Shown in pieces: positions 11,150-23,199 of a stretch of DNA of 64,000 nucleotides (positions within the stretch are counted from its first letter, which is position 1; each line of letters opens with the position of its first letter). This stretch comes from Powellomyces hirtus (Eukaryota > Chytridiomycota > Chytridiomycetes > Spizellomycetales > Powellomycetaceae): assembly GCA_025526995.1 (NCBI GenBank), contig JAHLKG010000003.1, forward strand, positions 806,001 through 870,000, written 5' to 3'. The translations under genes and the position numbers were made by a program. The notes under the pieces were generated by a model, which saw only the letters and a program-made list of their open reading frames with translations, made no database searches and was not told the origin of the DNA.

Positions 11150-14100
11150 TGAATGGGTAAGCCCTGCTAATCTCCATTACCCGTAATTTGATTGCTAAGT
11201 GTTTGTGTTTTATCCTCGCTCTTTGTTTATCAGTCGAACTTACCCTCTCAGATTCGAGCTGCGCTCTCAAAAGCGTCGACCTAACTGTCGCGCCGTACAA
11301 AGACTTTGGTGCGAAACCATGTGATGACAGAGGGATAGGTGCCGTTCGGAAAGGCCGTGCGTGGAAATTTCTTAAGGAGAAGTCAGAGGAGGCACAACTA
11401 GACCGCATCTTCACCGAACTCGCCCATCTGGGCGCTGAGGACATGCTATGTGCCGGTCATGCGGCGTTCATAACCGACTTGTATCGGTCACCAAAGCGCA
11501 AAAGAGAAGTTGAAGACTACCTCGCCAAAACTACTACTTCGAAACTCCGGAAGCGGCCCATTCAGCCCTCTGCTACAAGAACACCTCCCGCTAGTGGAGC
11601 TATTGGCACCAATGGCCTCAAGCGAACACCAACAATGGCTCCCTCCAGAGTCACCTCGGAGAAAAAAGTCAATATGAGACGATCGGCTGACGACATAGCG
11701 TCAAAGAGCCCAGTAAATGGTTCCCAAACCAACATAAGCGCACGTAAGTATCCATTGAGATGCCACACAGAAGGGTTGTGGTTTGCGTCGATCCGCGTAA
11801 TAACGGCCCCGAGAAAAAGTATCTGGTGCAAGCTCGTCATTACGTTCTTCCTGCCATTACCTGCCATTGCAGCAGTCACCCGCCGCTGTGTTGTCATTGA
11901 CAATCTCAACTTCTTTGATGTAGAGAGGGGTTTGATACCCAAGACAACTGACCCTCGACCGACTGCAGATACCAGTGGCAGTCGATCCGCAACGTCAAGT
12001 CCTACAAGACAACGGACTACGCTTCTTCCAACGAGCCAGAAACGTTCAGATACCCGGCGTCCTGTCGAGAATGCCACTCCCAATACCGCATCCCCACTGG
12101 CGAAGTCTAGACCAGTTACTCCTGGAACGAATAAAGCAACTCGAATACCCTCAAAGCCACCCTCGGCGCTACGCAATGTATCGTCCCGCGAAGTCCTCAG
12201 TGTTACACGGACGAAGAGTGATACAGAACCAGCGCCTTCCCGGAAACCCAACGATGGGTCTCGCGTCCAAAGCATTGCGGCACTCTTTGGTGGAGGCTCA
12301 CAGCGGACTTCTGGCTCCACCTCCAAAACCTCGTCACCGGCAGCGTCAGAGGCGGGCTCAACAAGCCCGGCACAGAATAGACTACGCAAATCAGTCTCTA
12401 CCGCCACGATGTCTTCCCCTGGTTTGAAGGCGAAGTTTCCGGACAGAGCACTGCTAACAAAAGCTGCTAGCCCTCCGGAGGCGGACAAGCACAAAACCCT
12501 TCAGAGTCGAGTTGCGGAACTGGAGGCCTTACTATTGGAGAGCAGAACTGAAACTTCCACAGCGAAAGCTGAGTTGAGCGAGATGTTATCTCAGCATATT
12601 CAGTCTGTTTCAAACGAGCGCACATCAGAGGGAGCTCAAGTGACTCAAACTAACGGATGTTTCAGCAACAAGGAGGGAGAGACAATGCGTCATGCATTGG
12701 ATCAGGCCAAAGAGCATCTGCGTGTTGCCACAGAAGATCTGGAGAAAACGCGTAAAGACTTGTCGAATTCTTGCTCGCAAAATGAGATGCTGTTGCAAAA
12801 GGTTCGGGATTTGGAATCAGAGCTGGCTGCAAATCGAAATACCCCTTCTGTCGCTGGCGGAGATAAGCAATCGACAAATGACGCAGCACTGCAAATCGAC
12901 AAAGCCGAGCGCAAGGTCAAAGAACTGAATACCCTTCTACAACAGAAGAATACGGAGATTATGACGCTGGAAAATCAAATAACAAAGCAGCAGACAGAAT
13001 CATTATATCACATACAGCAGATTGAAGAGCAGACTGCTTTGCATCGGAAAGAGTGGGAGCGGGAACTGCAGACCGCTCGCGCAGATCACTTGAGCAAAAT
13101 GCGTGAGCTCGAGGAGCTGCGCATTCTTTTGGGTTCGTATACAACCCCGCAGGCCGCCGCGCAATTGACCAAAACGTGTGAGGAGCGTGAAGCCCGTAAT
13201 GTGGAGCTCGAAAAGAGAGTGGCTGATCTTGAAATGCGCATTCGAGAATTGGAGAGGTATACTACGCGCTCCACAACTTTGCGCATTAAACCCCTGCGTT
13301 ATTTGTTATTCATCTGTGTTCAGTGATCCACCTACGCAGGGTGCACTAGTTGCGATTGCGAGCAAACCACCCAATAAAGTGAATGAGTTCTCACAAACGA
13401 GCGAGTCCGAGCCTTCAGTTAAGGAAATCAACAACCAGCACCTCATTTCCACATCAAACGCGCTGCAAGAGGCCGCGTCATTACGGACCGAACTAGCCTT
13501 TGCTGAGGCTGAGCAACAAAAGCTGCGCGACTCACGTGACGGTCTACGGCAGGAGATTGAAGAGGCTCGGAAAAGGCTAACTGAGTTGGGTGCTACTGTT
13601 GTCGACAAGGACGATGTCATTCGAGATTTGAGGCAGTAAGCATTCACGCGGCTGCGACGCAATGTACGCTTGATATTGATCAACAATTTGTTTAGGCAAC
13701 TGGACCGTTGGGTTGCAAGTGATGCGAACTATCAACGGGGCCGTGCAACCCAGGACCGGTCTGTCTTTTTCGGAGCCGGAACAACTGCGAAAGGCCGAGC
13801 CTTCTCGCGCTCATCACCAGCCGACAGCGGTACCTGGCCCACTCCTGAACCGTCAATTGTGCGTGAATTGCCATCCAACTCCCAACCAGACAACGACCAA
13901 ACAGGCAGCGTCAAAGCGTTCTCTCCATCTCCAGGATCATCACCTAATTCAAGCCAAGACTTCATACCTCACTTGAGTCCCCCTGCTTTGCCGATGTATG
14001 GAGGTGCCTCATCCCGCTCTACGCATCAACCTTCCTTGGAACGCCTGCAACTGACAAGATACCCTGACGGCCCGCACCCTCTCCGTCCTTCCGCGATACG

Positions 14101-16892
14101 GCAGACATACGCGCCTCCACGATCCACATCGGCTCCACCACCTGAAGAAGGTCAACGACCGACACTACATACCAGAGCGTCCTATGATACCCTCCGGCCC
14201 TCCGCCAAAGACGTTCTTGTGGACAGCATGATCTCAAATTATGACATAAATGCTGATTTCACGCTAGCCGACACATTTTTGAACAAATCGCAGAGATCGC
14301 CGAACTCTGAGCAATCCGTGCATTTCCTTGACGCATCTCGACACGGCTTGCAAGAATTTCAACCCTCACAACAGCTCAATCACGCTGCCTTGACCCATCT
14401 CTACTTGGACCAGAACTCTCTGATAGCTTTCCCCGAGTGCTTGTTTGAGATGCAACGACTGATCGTCCTGAATCTGAAGGGAAACAAGATAACAACTGTT
14501 CCGGAACGCATTGAAAGCTTGGCCGAGTTGCGCGAACTGGTCCTCAGTGACAACTGTATTGTCGAGGTCTCTGAAGCACTGGGGAACCTGAGAAAGTTGG
14601 AGCTCCTGGATCTGAGCAACAACTCCTTGTTCTCGCTTCCTTTTGGCTTGTTTGCCAACATGGAAAGCCTGGAATCTTTGGACCTTTCCCACAATCAGCT
14701 TCGTTTACTTCCTCCTTCCCTCGGTCTTGTTCATAAGACTCTCAAAGGCTTATTCATAGCTGATAACCCGCTGGATCGCTCATTCTTCGCCGGCGGTACG
14801 ACAAGCGGTTTGGTAGATTCTTTGCTGAACCTCAGCGTGGACGATGCGAAGGCAGCGAGCGAGATAACAACGCCGTCGGAACGTATGGCCGAAGCAGAGA
14901 GAATGATGCGCCGATTGCACTCGGCCTCTGTTCAGCTGAAAAATCTCCATCGGGCGAGTTACGCAAGCGTCTCGACCACAGCAAGCGCGTTCAATCTTTT
15001 TGATGACGATTTGCAAATGGACGGGACTGGTGCATGGATCTCCGCAGGTTCGAAATCAAGGTTGGAAAGCTTCGACAGTGGCGTCGGACTGAAGGGGTCC
15101 ACGTTAGATACGTTCGACACGGAGAGTGTTCTGTATGGGGAACCAAGCTCTGATGATTGTAAGCACCCTGACCCTGGACTTGTGCTATATTTGAAGCGCT
15201 CATCTCTAATTCTTTTTTTCCATAGTGTCTCCACCCTGGACGTCGAAGTATCTGGCTGCGGCTTCCGAACTGGGTTCGGTGACGACTTTGTCGCCTTCGC
15301 TGATTCAAGATTACGTACGGCCGAACCGACTGCGATGTAGCGGTCCTGTGGAGAGGGCTTTGCAGCGGATGCTCTTCTTTTTGCGAGATGTGCACGATCT
15401 CGATCCGACATCAAGTGGCAACAAATTGCTAGCCTCATCATCGGAAACGCAGCCCTATCATTCCGCCCCCGAATCGCCCGTCGACAGCAACAGCACGCTG
15501 GATCTCATTAAAGGACTTGCAACCACAACCACATGTCCGGACCGTCGGAAGCACATCATCGCAGAGATGTTGGCGACTGAGCGCACCTACGTCCGCGAAC
15601 TCCAAAACGTCAATGATGTGTACATGACCAGACTGTACAAGGAGCAATGGCTGAGCAACCGCGACTTGGATATCATATTCGGAAACATCACCAGCATATT
15701 AATGATCCATAATGAGTGCGTATAATCCAGTCGAAGACCGGTGACTTACTTACAGCTTGACGTTAAACACTAATCGCCTCCCATTCGGTGCTGCTCTAGT
15801 CACATTCTTCCGGACCTCATCAAGAAGGCCCGCGCGCCGTCCCAACCCGTGGGATCTTTGTTTGTGGCGATCGCACCGTACATGAAAATGTACTCACAGT
15901 ATTACAACAACTTTGACGCTTCAAGCAGCTACATCGCCCAACTCGAGTCATCATCCGGGTCCTCGTCCTTTTCGAGCTCATCATCCGCATTTTTCAGCAG
16001 TTCGTCCGGGAACATGAATAACACGCTAACCCGCACGTCTACGTCTTCGACCAACACCTCCACTTCTTCATCTTCCTCAATTTCTTCGTCGGCGCCGCCG
16101 TTGCCAGTGCTGTCACTGAAGAAACCTATCGCAAAGAAGATTCGCAACTTTCTCAAACAAGCGAGAGATCACCCGCAGCACACGCAGATCAGCCTTCAAG
16201 CGTTCTTGATTCTCCCCGTGCAGCGACTTCCGCGATACAAGCTCCTGCTCGAACAGTTACTGAGCTGCACAGGCGAAGATCATCCCGATCATCAAGACCT
16301 GGTGCGCGCGGTTGTGGAGATCCGGAAGCGCGTCACGGAGTGCAATGAAAACAAGCGTGCGGCCGAAAACAGAGACCGAGCCCTGGCAGTCACCAACCGC
16401 ATCATCATCCCTCCTGCGACCGCTGCAAATGTGTTTGGTGCGGACAGAGTGCGCAAAGTGCCGAGCACGCGTCGGTTCGTCAGAGAAGGACGTGTGAAGG
16501 TCCTCAAAGTCGTCGAACGGGTCTCCGCAAGAGGCGGCGCGTCACTGTCATTGATTCCCACACGATCCACCGCTTGGGGCGCCCCATCGAGTCCCACCAT
16601 CGCGACGGTCACCGGCGGGGAAGTAGTTGAGCTTTTGTTCCGAGAAGACAAATCTGGCGATGAGGGCAAAGACTTCTATTGGTACCTGTTCAGCGACATT
16701 TTGTGCTGGTGCGCCGCTAGCCCACCGAATGGAACCAAGGGAGATGACCATCACCTGATTCGTGCTTTCGAGGTGTACGGCGCCGAGATGCTCAACCCAG
16801 TCACTGCCCGCGTTCGGGGAGATGGCTGCATCCTGTACATTGCTGGAGATAACATTCCAGCTTGGTGGACTAGTATCAACACTGGACGTTGA
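11150..16892 (+). CDS. Large LRR-RhoGEF (DH)-PH domain protein, about 1,720 aa
   Basis: A predicted guanine nucleotide exchange factor for Rho-family GTPases. Exons I can support: about 11234-11743, 11970-13256, 13324-13635, 13696-15158, 15226-15715 and 15800-16892. The first exon is unresolved (several short ATG exons ending at the GT near 11156 would fit). Order of parts: a Ser/Pro-rich N-terminus; long coiled coil (12480-13620); about six leucine-rich repeats (14390-14790, for example LELLDLSNNSLFSLPFGLF); DH domain starting at RKHIIAEMLATERTYVRELQ (about 15548); a Ser-rich insertion (15925-16100); the rest of DH with LPVQRLPRYKLLLEQLL (about 16216); and a PH-like region to the stop. The 226-bp intron at 11744 is open in frame, so retention is possible. 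Targets such as Cdc42 or Rac are inferred from the family. Confidence 0.85.
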
Positions 16893-17389
16893 AACCTTTG
16901 ACTACTCAAGCTCCACGTAGGGGTTTCCGCTTTCCATTCCCTTGGCCAGATAGACATATTGTATTTGGGAGATTTACGAACCCTTAGCTATATTTCGTGT
17001 AGACTCCCTCCCCTCCCCAACCATATATTGCCCCATCTATGTGCACATTATCCTCATAGACACCTTTCTCCCGTCCCCCGTAGTGCACTAATCATACTGG
17101 CAATCGTTTGTTATCCCTAACGTGATGTACTACGCTTGAAACCAACTAACTGCCGTTCCGACGCGCGATGAGTTTGATGGGCTTCTCTAGTTCTACGTAC
17201 TGCAGGCGCCACTTTGAATTAGCCTTTGCAATCCGAGTTGGGATTCTTCCTCGATTGGATACTATCCCTGCCTGGTACAACAATGTCGCACCCAGTAGCC
17301 GACTTTGACCACAAATGGCAATCTGTCAAAGCCTCCACAATGGCATGCGCAACGAGTGTCTTTGTATTCCCCTTTCATTTCATCGCCTC
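16893..17389. other. Intergenic 3' region between convergent genes
   Basis: About 500 bases with C/T-rich runs. No gene seen. Confidence 0.5.
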
Positions 17390-17864
17390 TTAAACTACAG
17401 TGGGCACTTTCTCCGACACGGGTTTGCTGATGGCCCTTTCGCGACACCGCGCGTAGGACCACGCGTACACGCCGTACCCGCCCAGACTTGTTACTGTGCT
17501 GACGAGAAACATTCCGCTGGGCGTTCGCAATTGGGCCGAATTGGGGCGCTGTTGAGAGAATAAAAAGACGCCGTTCGCGTCGGTCAGTCGCGTGCGTGCC
17601 GCAAAAAAAACAGCTCTAAAATTCAACGGTTTTCTTCGTCTTGGTGGCCCTCCCCACAAAGCGAAAGTACAAACCTTCCGGAATACCGTGAAAGCGAAAG
17701 CTATAATAGCGGAAAGGGAAAACTGTCAGTCCAGGGTGTCCAACCAAGAATCAGCGGAAAAGAAAACTACCAAACAAAGCGGACGAAGCGCCAATCAATG
17801 CCGCTTGGTCTCGGCAGCGTTTCTCTTCTTGTGACAAGGGACCGGTAATGCGCTCTAAATCCAT
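17390..17864 (-). CDS. Small two-segment membrane protein, 134 aa, AIM11-like
   Basis: Two minus-strand exons (17864-17771, 17700-17390) splice in phase to give 135 codons. The N-terminus is MDLERITGPLSQEEKRCRDQ, then a hydrophobic segment AALIGASSALFAFAFTVFRK, a basic loop (PPRRRKPLNFRAVFFAARTR), then a second hydrophobic segment GMFLVSTVTSLGGYGVYAWS followed by YARCRE. Length, the basic start and the spacing of two weak transmembrane segments resemble the fungal mitochondrial AIM11 family (137 aa in yeast). That link is by general form, not by a diagnostic motif. A possible second intron (17616-17674) was rejected because it would break the frame. Confidence 0.6.
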
Positions 17865-18281
17865 CTTCAAGCTTGACGATCTTTTGCAAATTTCAGCGAA
17901 AGTGGGACGTTGGGGTCAAAAGGTGGGGTAACAGTACAGTCACGGACAGGCACGTGATCGTGACCTTCTGGCAGACTTTGGGAGAACAACGCACTTGCGC
18001 CAGATATGCGTCCCTGCCACAACAAGCTGGTCCGCGGGACGCAGGACAGCCACGTATGTAATTCAGGTGGGAGCAGAGAGACGATATGAGAAGAATCACA
18101 GATTACAAAAAAATAATACTACACTAATATGATACATTGGCACATCCCAGCAATATTTTCGGCCGCTTCCAATCCTATGTGACTGGAAGCGCGATGTCAG
18201 AGGCTTTGCGAGGCTGATTGGGATTCCCAGTGTGTGCTCGACGAGATCATTCACTCTATCAGCACTTGATACAGAAAACAT
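17865..18281. other. Intergenic region
   Basis: Upstream region of the small membrane protein gene and 3' flank of the CNB-F-box gene, both on the minus strand. No gene seen; a CACGTG site occurs near 17950. Confidence 0.5.
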
Positions 18282-20986
18282 TCAGGCCGTTGAAGCACGC
18301 GCTCGCTCTCTCCTGCTAGTGGCTTTCGCGAGAGCCTTTGAATCGCCGTGTCTGAAGCCTTCCTCATCGACCTCAACCAGTCCCTGGCAGGTCAGAAGCC
18401 GCCAGTCTCTGCCGGTGCTTTTGACGTAATCCTCTGATATGTTTTTGCATTGGCTGACGTTGAGCATCTTCAGATGTCGCGCATATCGAGCTAGGTAGGC
18501 AATGCCCTGCTCCGTGACCTGCACGCAGCCTCGGATGCTGAGGCGCTCGAGCCGTTTCAGTCGTTGGGCCAAAACCAACAGATTTGCGTCCGTAATTGCT
18601 GAGCCACAAAAAGACATATCCAGTGCACGCAGTTCGGGACATCCGGTGCACAGCGGCTCCGCAAAGGATTCCGTCAGTGCACAGCAAAACGACAGCGATA
18701 AGTACTGGAGCTTGTGGCACGAGGCTGCGACGGCAGTCACAGTAGCATCAGTAAGGAATGAACAGTCGCTAAGAATTAGCTCCTGAAGCTCGAATCCGCC
18801 CTGCGTAGGTGGCGCTATAGGTGATGGAGAGCCCCACGCCGCTTCCTCTTTCAGATCCTCATTGCTGGACTCCATGTTGTCAGTCTCATCCAAATCCATC
18901 AATTTCCATTGCCCATCTGCCAAAAGGCTGTTGTTTGGATTTGATTCGAGCTCCATCTGAGCTTCGTTGCTGTCCGCGTTGCTCGCATCATCCATCGTCA
19001 CCTCTGTTGTGGTAGACCCTGATAGTGTCGGACTTGCCCATGCCGCAAAGCCCCCATCGCGAATGCCCGTGCATCGCTGAAGGTTGAGCCTCTTTACCGT
19101 TCTCCATCGTGAATGTTTCAGCACTGCGTCGGAGAGAATCTTGCAATATGACATTGAAAGAACCTCAACCTCACTGCAACTATCCAATACGCTCAAGACC
19201 CCGACATCACTCAGTTTTCGGCAATTGCTGAGGTCAACGTTTTTCAGCTGCGAGCACAATCTGGCCATGCTAGCAATTCCCCCGTCCGTGACGTCCCATA
19301 CGCTCGCCAAACAGAGCGCTTCCAAACCTGGAGCAGCATAGTGTGCAATTGCCGCCAGCCCTTTATCTGTGACGTTCCAGCAATTTCTTAGACTCAGATT
19401 GCGTACGGTTTGTCCACAGAAACAGACAACATCTGCGATAATCTTGTCGTCTACACGTTTGTGCCACGCGCTCAGATCGACGTCAGTAGTGAGCCCTGCT
19501 TGGGGATCCAGGAGGAGTCGCAAAATATGCATGCTGGCGGCTCGAACCCGCATCCGATTTCGGAAGTCCAGGTATCGGAAAACGCGTGCCATCAAATCTC
19601 GCCCCAGAACACCATAGCCTCGGGATTCAGCGGGCGTGAAAACTGGGGCAGTCTGCAAGACCGTGTGGGTATTGGCTCTCTGAAAGACTGACGGCATTTT
19701 GGGTGCATGCTTTTCTGTCGGTGATCGCTCTGACTTTTCAGTAGCAGTTTGTGCAAACTGCATCAGTCTATCATCCGACCAGACTGCAACCGATGCACGT
19801 CGGCGACCGCCGCCATATCGAGCGGCAAAGCTCGCCGCTTGAGATCCCGGCGGTAGATCAGCCAGATCTTCCGAAGACTCGGCCACGTTTGTCTGTGATG
19901 CCCCGCTACTTGGTGGCGGTGGTGCAAGGTTTTCTGATATTCCAAGCGGAGAAGTGGTGAAATCGTCGGGAGAAGCCCATGCCTGACTCAACAAAGGTTC
20001 CGGTGGAGTGGTCTGTTTAAATTGTGAGCTTTCTTCTGAGTTTCGCCGTGATGCAGTTCGGGAGGCGGAAAGCTCTCGGAGGCACCCATGTGATGGCTCC
20101 TAGTAAAGACGGATTGTGAGATGTCTAGCTATCGCATCCCCGTACAATACACAACAATACCCTTTGCAATGTTGGTTGCACTGCTGCTGTGTCGCATTTC
20201 AGACCCTCCAACCGTCTACCAACTTTTTCCATCTCTTTCTTGAGCTGCTCGTATCGTTCATTGCCTCTGGCTCGAAGTATATCCGATATTTGCGGATATC
20301 GATTGAGCTTTGACGACAGATCTTCAGAAGTCAATACGGCCAATGCACATTTGGTTCGGGCAGTGACGGTTGCAGTTCGTTTCACACTAAACAGAACCTT
20401 GAGATGAATCTACATGAGCGACGCGTCCAATCCACAGCAACGGTTCCTTCAAGGTGCGCCTTACCCCAATTTCGCCAACTATAGAAAGAAACAATGAGTA
20501 TCATTCGACAACCTTGATCTGTACATCAAGGACCTTACGTACAATAACTTCCCGGGCGCAGTTCGGCAAAATTTATTTCTCCGTCGTCGCTGATTACTTT
20601 GACGATCCCTGCAATCGAGACGATGAGCGGATCAACGCGTGGGGATTTTGAATTGCTGACCGTTTACCCTTGATGAGGAAGAACATGGCGCGGGCTCGCT
20701 CTCCTTCTTGTATGACGACATCTCCCGGGCTGTAGTGTCGTATATGCATGACATTGCTTATATCGGCCAAGAATTCATCCAGACCGGCGATTTTGGTGGT
20801 GGAGTCAGTTGCTCGTGGGAAGAAAGGGAGATTGCGAAGAATATGTTGCAGATCGGGTGGCAGGACTGACAGTTGATCTATTCGTGGGAGGAGGCAGAAG
20901 TTTTGCTCGGAGCTTGACGGAGTCAAGGGGGACGGTGACGACGCTAGTTTTGGGCTTTGTGATAAGGAGCCTAAATCGAATGGCAT
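18282..20986 (-). CDS. Cyclic-nucleotide-binding domain / F-box / leucine-rich repeat protein, 821 aa
   Basis: Minus-strand exons 20986-20668, 20608-20543, 20478-20465, 20409-20161 and 20099-18282 give 822 codons with consistent phases. Residues about 40-190 form a cyclic-nucleotide-binding domain: PGDVVIQEGERARAMFFLIKG, then VKVISDDGEINFAELRPGSYF, then the cassette FGEIG with VKRTATVTARTKCALAVL. The Glu of FGE and the Arg before TATV, which contact the nucleotide in this family, are both present. A Pro/Ser-rich linker follows, then an F-box-like segment near residues 375-415 (VLGRDLMARVFRYLDF), then at least ten Cys-containing leucine-rich repeats of the AMN1/GRR1 type (VRNLSLRNCWNVTDKGL and so on), interrupted by an acidic insert. 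F-boxes recruit SKP1 in SCF ubiquitin ligases; LRRs bind substrates. Nucleotide control of a ligase is my inference. Confidence 0.88.
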
Positions 20987-21959
20987 TGTAAGACTTTAGA
21001 GATCAGAGTGGCAGGGATGCTCGTGCGCGGCTTCGTGAAGTGTTACCCTGCGACTGTTTCCCGCCTGCCTTTTGCTCTGCCTGTTGTTGCAACAAGGCGG
21101 CGTGAAAGGCATTCAAAGCGGGTGGCAGCTGACTTGCAGTCATTGAGGTTTTCGTTTGAATCAGCTTGCAGGGATTAAGAAGCGAAATATGATTCTAATA
21201 GTGGCGTGGGTACGTCTCTGCAAAAAGTGCGCTGAATAGCATATGAAATGGCGGGGAAAGAGGAGACGACGAGGCATGCTCAACAACCTGCTCATCGACA
21301 TCATCATAATCACGCATTAGGCAAGCCCGCGGAATCACGCGTCGAGAAAGCAACACGCGGTGGGTTCTTTTAGTTGAATGATACAGTTTACATTTCTTGT
21401 TTGGATGGTGATGATGACACGCCATACGATCGATCAAAACAAAGTATCTGCACATGCCAGCGTGCACATGTTTCAATTCAATGCTCTCCGGAGCCACATC
21501 ATGTTGTGCATCTGAGGCATTCCGGTCGCTCCGCTAGAGCAGAGACAGGCTCTGAATGGCGTACGGTCCGGTCTATCCCAAGTATGGTGTGCTTTGCACC
21601 TGTACCGGATTGCAATGCTTCTGGGATCTAGATATCACTGGATTTAATGGAAGAGCGCCTCCAAAATTCGGTAGGGCGATTTTGCCGCATATCGACAGTA
21701 GCTGCAGAACCTATACTGTGTATAGGCATTATGCAAGCGGACACAATCACAATTGAGGCAGCAGTTAATAGATAAAGCACACTTCCCCATCAAGAACATC
21801 TTAAAAAGTCTGTCGGTTGGTCCTTTCTTTTGGACCGTTTGGTGCGGCTTTTAACCGACTCTACAAAAGCCGCGCCACGCGTTACAAGCGCCTGCCTGTC
21901 TTGCGCACCAACACGCAACGACACCGGCATTCTCCAAACACAAAGACAGCTACCGTTAT
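20987..21959. other. Divergent intergenic region
   Basis: About 970 bases upstream of the CNB-F-box gene (-) and the MAPR gene (+). It may hold a missing 5' exon of the latter, but I could not identify one. No repeat or RNA gene seen. Confidence 0.4.
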
Positions 21960-22414
21960 CGTTTTGGAGTCGCTTGTCATGAGCTAGCAAAGCACGACGG
22001 GACAGATCCCGCTCTGCCGATCTATCTGGCCATCAAGGGCACCGGTGAATGTCACATTGCCCCGCACAACAGAACAATGTCAGTAATCTCATCCGACTAT
22101 TAGCTTCATATAGTGTTTGATGTCTCACCAGCGCGTGATATGTACACTCCGGGCAATGGATACCACGTCTTTGCCGGCAAAGATGCGTCCCGAGCTCTTG
22201 GCAAAAGTTCGCTGAAGCCCGAAGATTGCGTTGCGGACTATTCGGTGTTGACACCCAAGGAAATGGAAACGTTGAACAAGTGGGAGGCACACTACCGGAA
22301 AAAGTACAGCGTTGTGGGGACAGTCAGTGGTAAGATTCACAACGTCTGAGGTCTGGAGTTGCTGCATGGAACAAAGTTTGCTGACGTGTCTACGTTCTGC
22401 TGTCAGATCCATGA
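21960..22414 (+). CDS. Membrane-associated progesterone receptor (MAPR)-type cytochrome-b5-like haem-binding protein, 5' end unresolved
   Basis: Dap1/PGRMC1-type proteins bind haem and support cytochrome P450 steps of sterol synthesis. Supported exons are about 21960-22044, 22114-22329 and 22407-22414. The first ends in ELAKHDGTDPALPIYLAIKG and splices to VFDVSPARDMYTPGNGYHVF, AGKDASRALGKSSL and LTPKEMETLNKWEAHYRKKY, all family hallmarks; the last exon adds only DP and a stop. The frame upstream of HELAKHDG is open back to about 21857 but holds no ATG, so a start exon, probably encoding a membrane anchor, must lie further left. Without it the gene cannot be called complete, though nothing suggests it is broken. 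Confidence 0.75.
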
Positions 22415-23199
22415 GGCATAAAGGAAGCCCCTGGCATATTCAACGGAAGTTTTATTGTCTCAAGAGAAGTCCCGGATTTGCCACGCTTCCAAGCTGGAAT
22501 AATGAGACCCTGCAGTATACAGTTGAGATAGTCTAGCTGTAGATTCAATGTATGTGACGAGCGAGCTGTGGTTTTAGTATGTGATGACGTCCCCGGCCCC
22601 GCTGTCGCATGGAAATTCGAGTTGTTTTGGCCCGAACAATTCAAGATAACAGAATAGCTCTGTCTTTACTTTATCCCTACCGTGTCCCTATAGCTCCTTA
22701 TGTGACTCGGTGCCCGGTACTCTCCCCTATGGACCTTATGAAAGCTTTTTGGGCGAGATATGTTGGCTGTGCTGGTGACACGACCGATAACAACAATCTC
22801 ATCGGCCACTGAGGTCGACAAGGTATCATAGTATCACCCAAGCTGATTTGTTATACACGAAATGCCGCCTGTCGGAACTTGAAAAGGCCTCAACTTGCAA
22901 ACACCGCTCGTTTGCGACACTATAGGTTAGTGACACTGGACGGGGAGACAGTTCTGCATATTTTCCGTTTGTGTTTTGTGTTAGAGCATGGACAATTCAG
23001 AAAGCCGCGCCAAACACAGGTTCGGGTCCGTCTCACCCGGCCCTCACCACAACCTTACCGGAATCGAATGAATCGATTTGCTCGGTGTGAGACTACAAAC
23101 CCCCGATGATCATGATGATGAATGATGAGCATGTGCGCATGAGGCAATCAACCGAGCAACTTGAAGTCAAACGCCCATGGTATGCCGTTGTCAATCCAG

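Noticed and set aside
11744..11969. Continuous 712-codon frame suggesting no intron in this part of the LRR-RhoGEF gene
   Set aside because: The translation of 11744-11969 is hydrophobic and unlike its flanks, and GTAAGT to GCAG boundaries match in phase. I treat it as an intron, though retention cannot be excluded.
11562..12494. 310-codon open frame on the minus strand
   Set aside because: It is antisense to the Ser/Pro/Thr-rich coding region of the LRR-RhoGEF gene, where codon bias opens the opposite frame. It has no recognisable motifs.
17616..17674. Possible second intron in the small membrane protein gene
   Set aside because: The GT-AG interval is 59 nt, open in frame, and removing it would shift the frame out of the conserved C-terminal part.
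22113..22349. MAPR gene as a 78-aa single-exon protein
   Set aside because: Its first codon lies at a splice acceptor, and the upstream exon ending in YLAIKG completes the conserved fold, so the short frame is only part of the gene.
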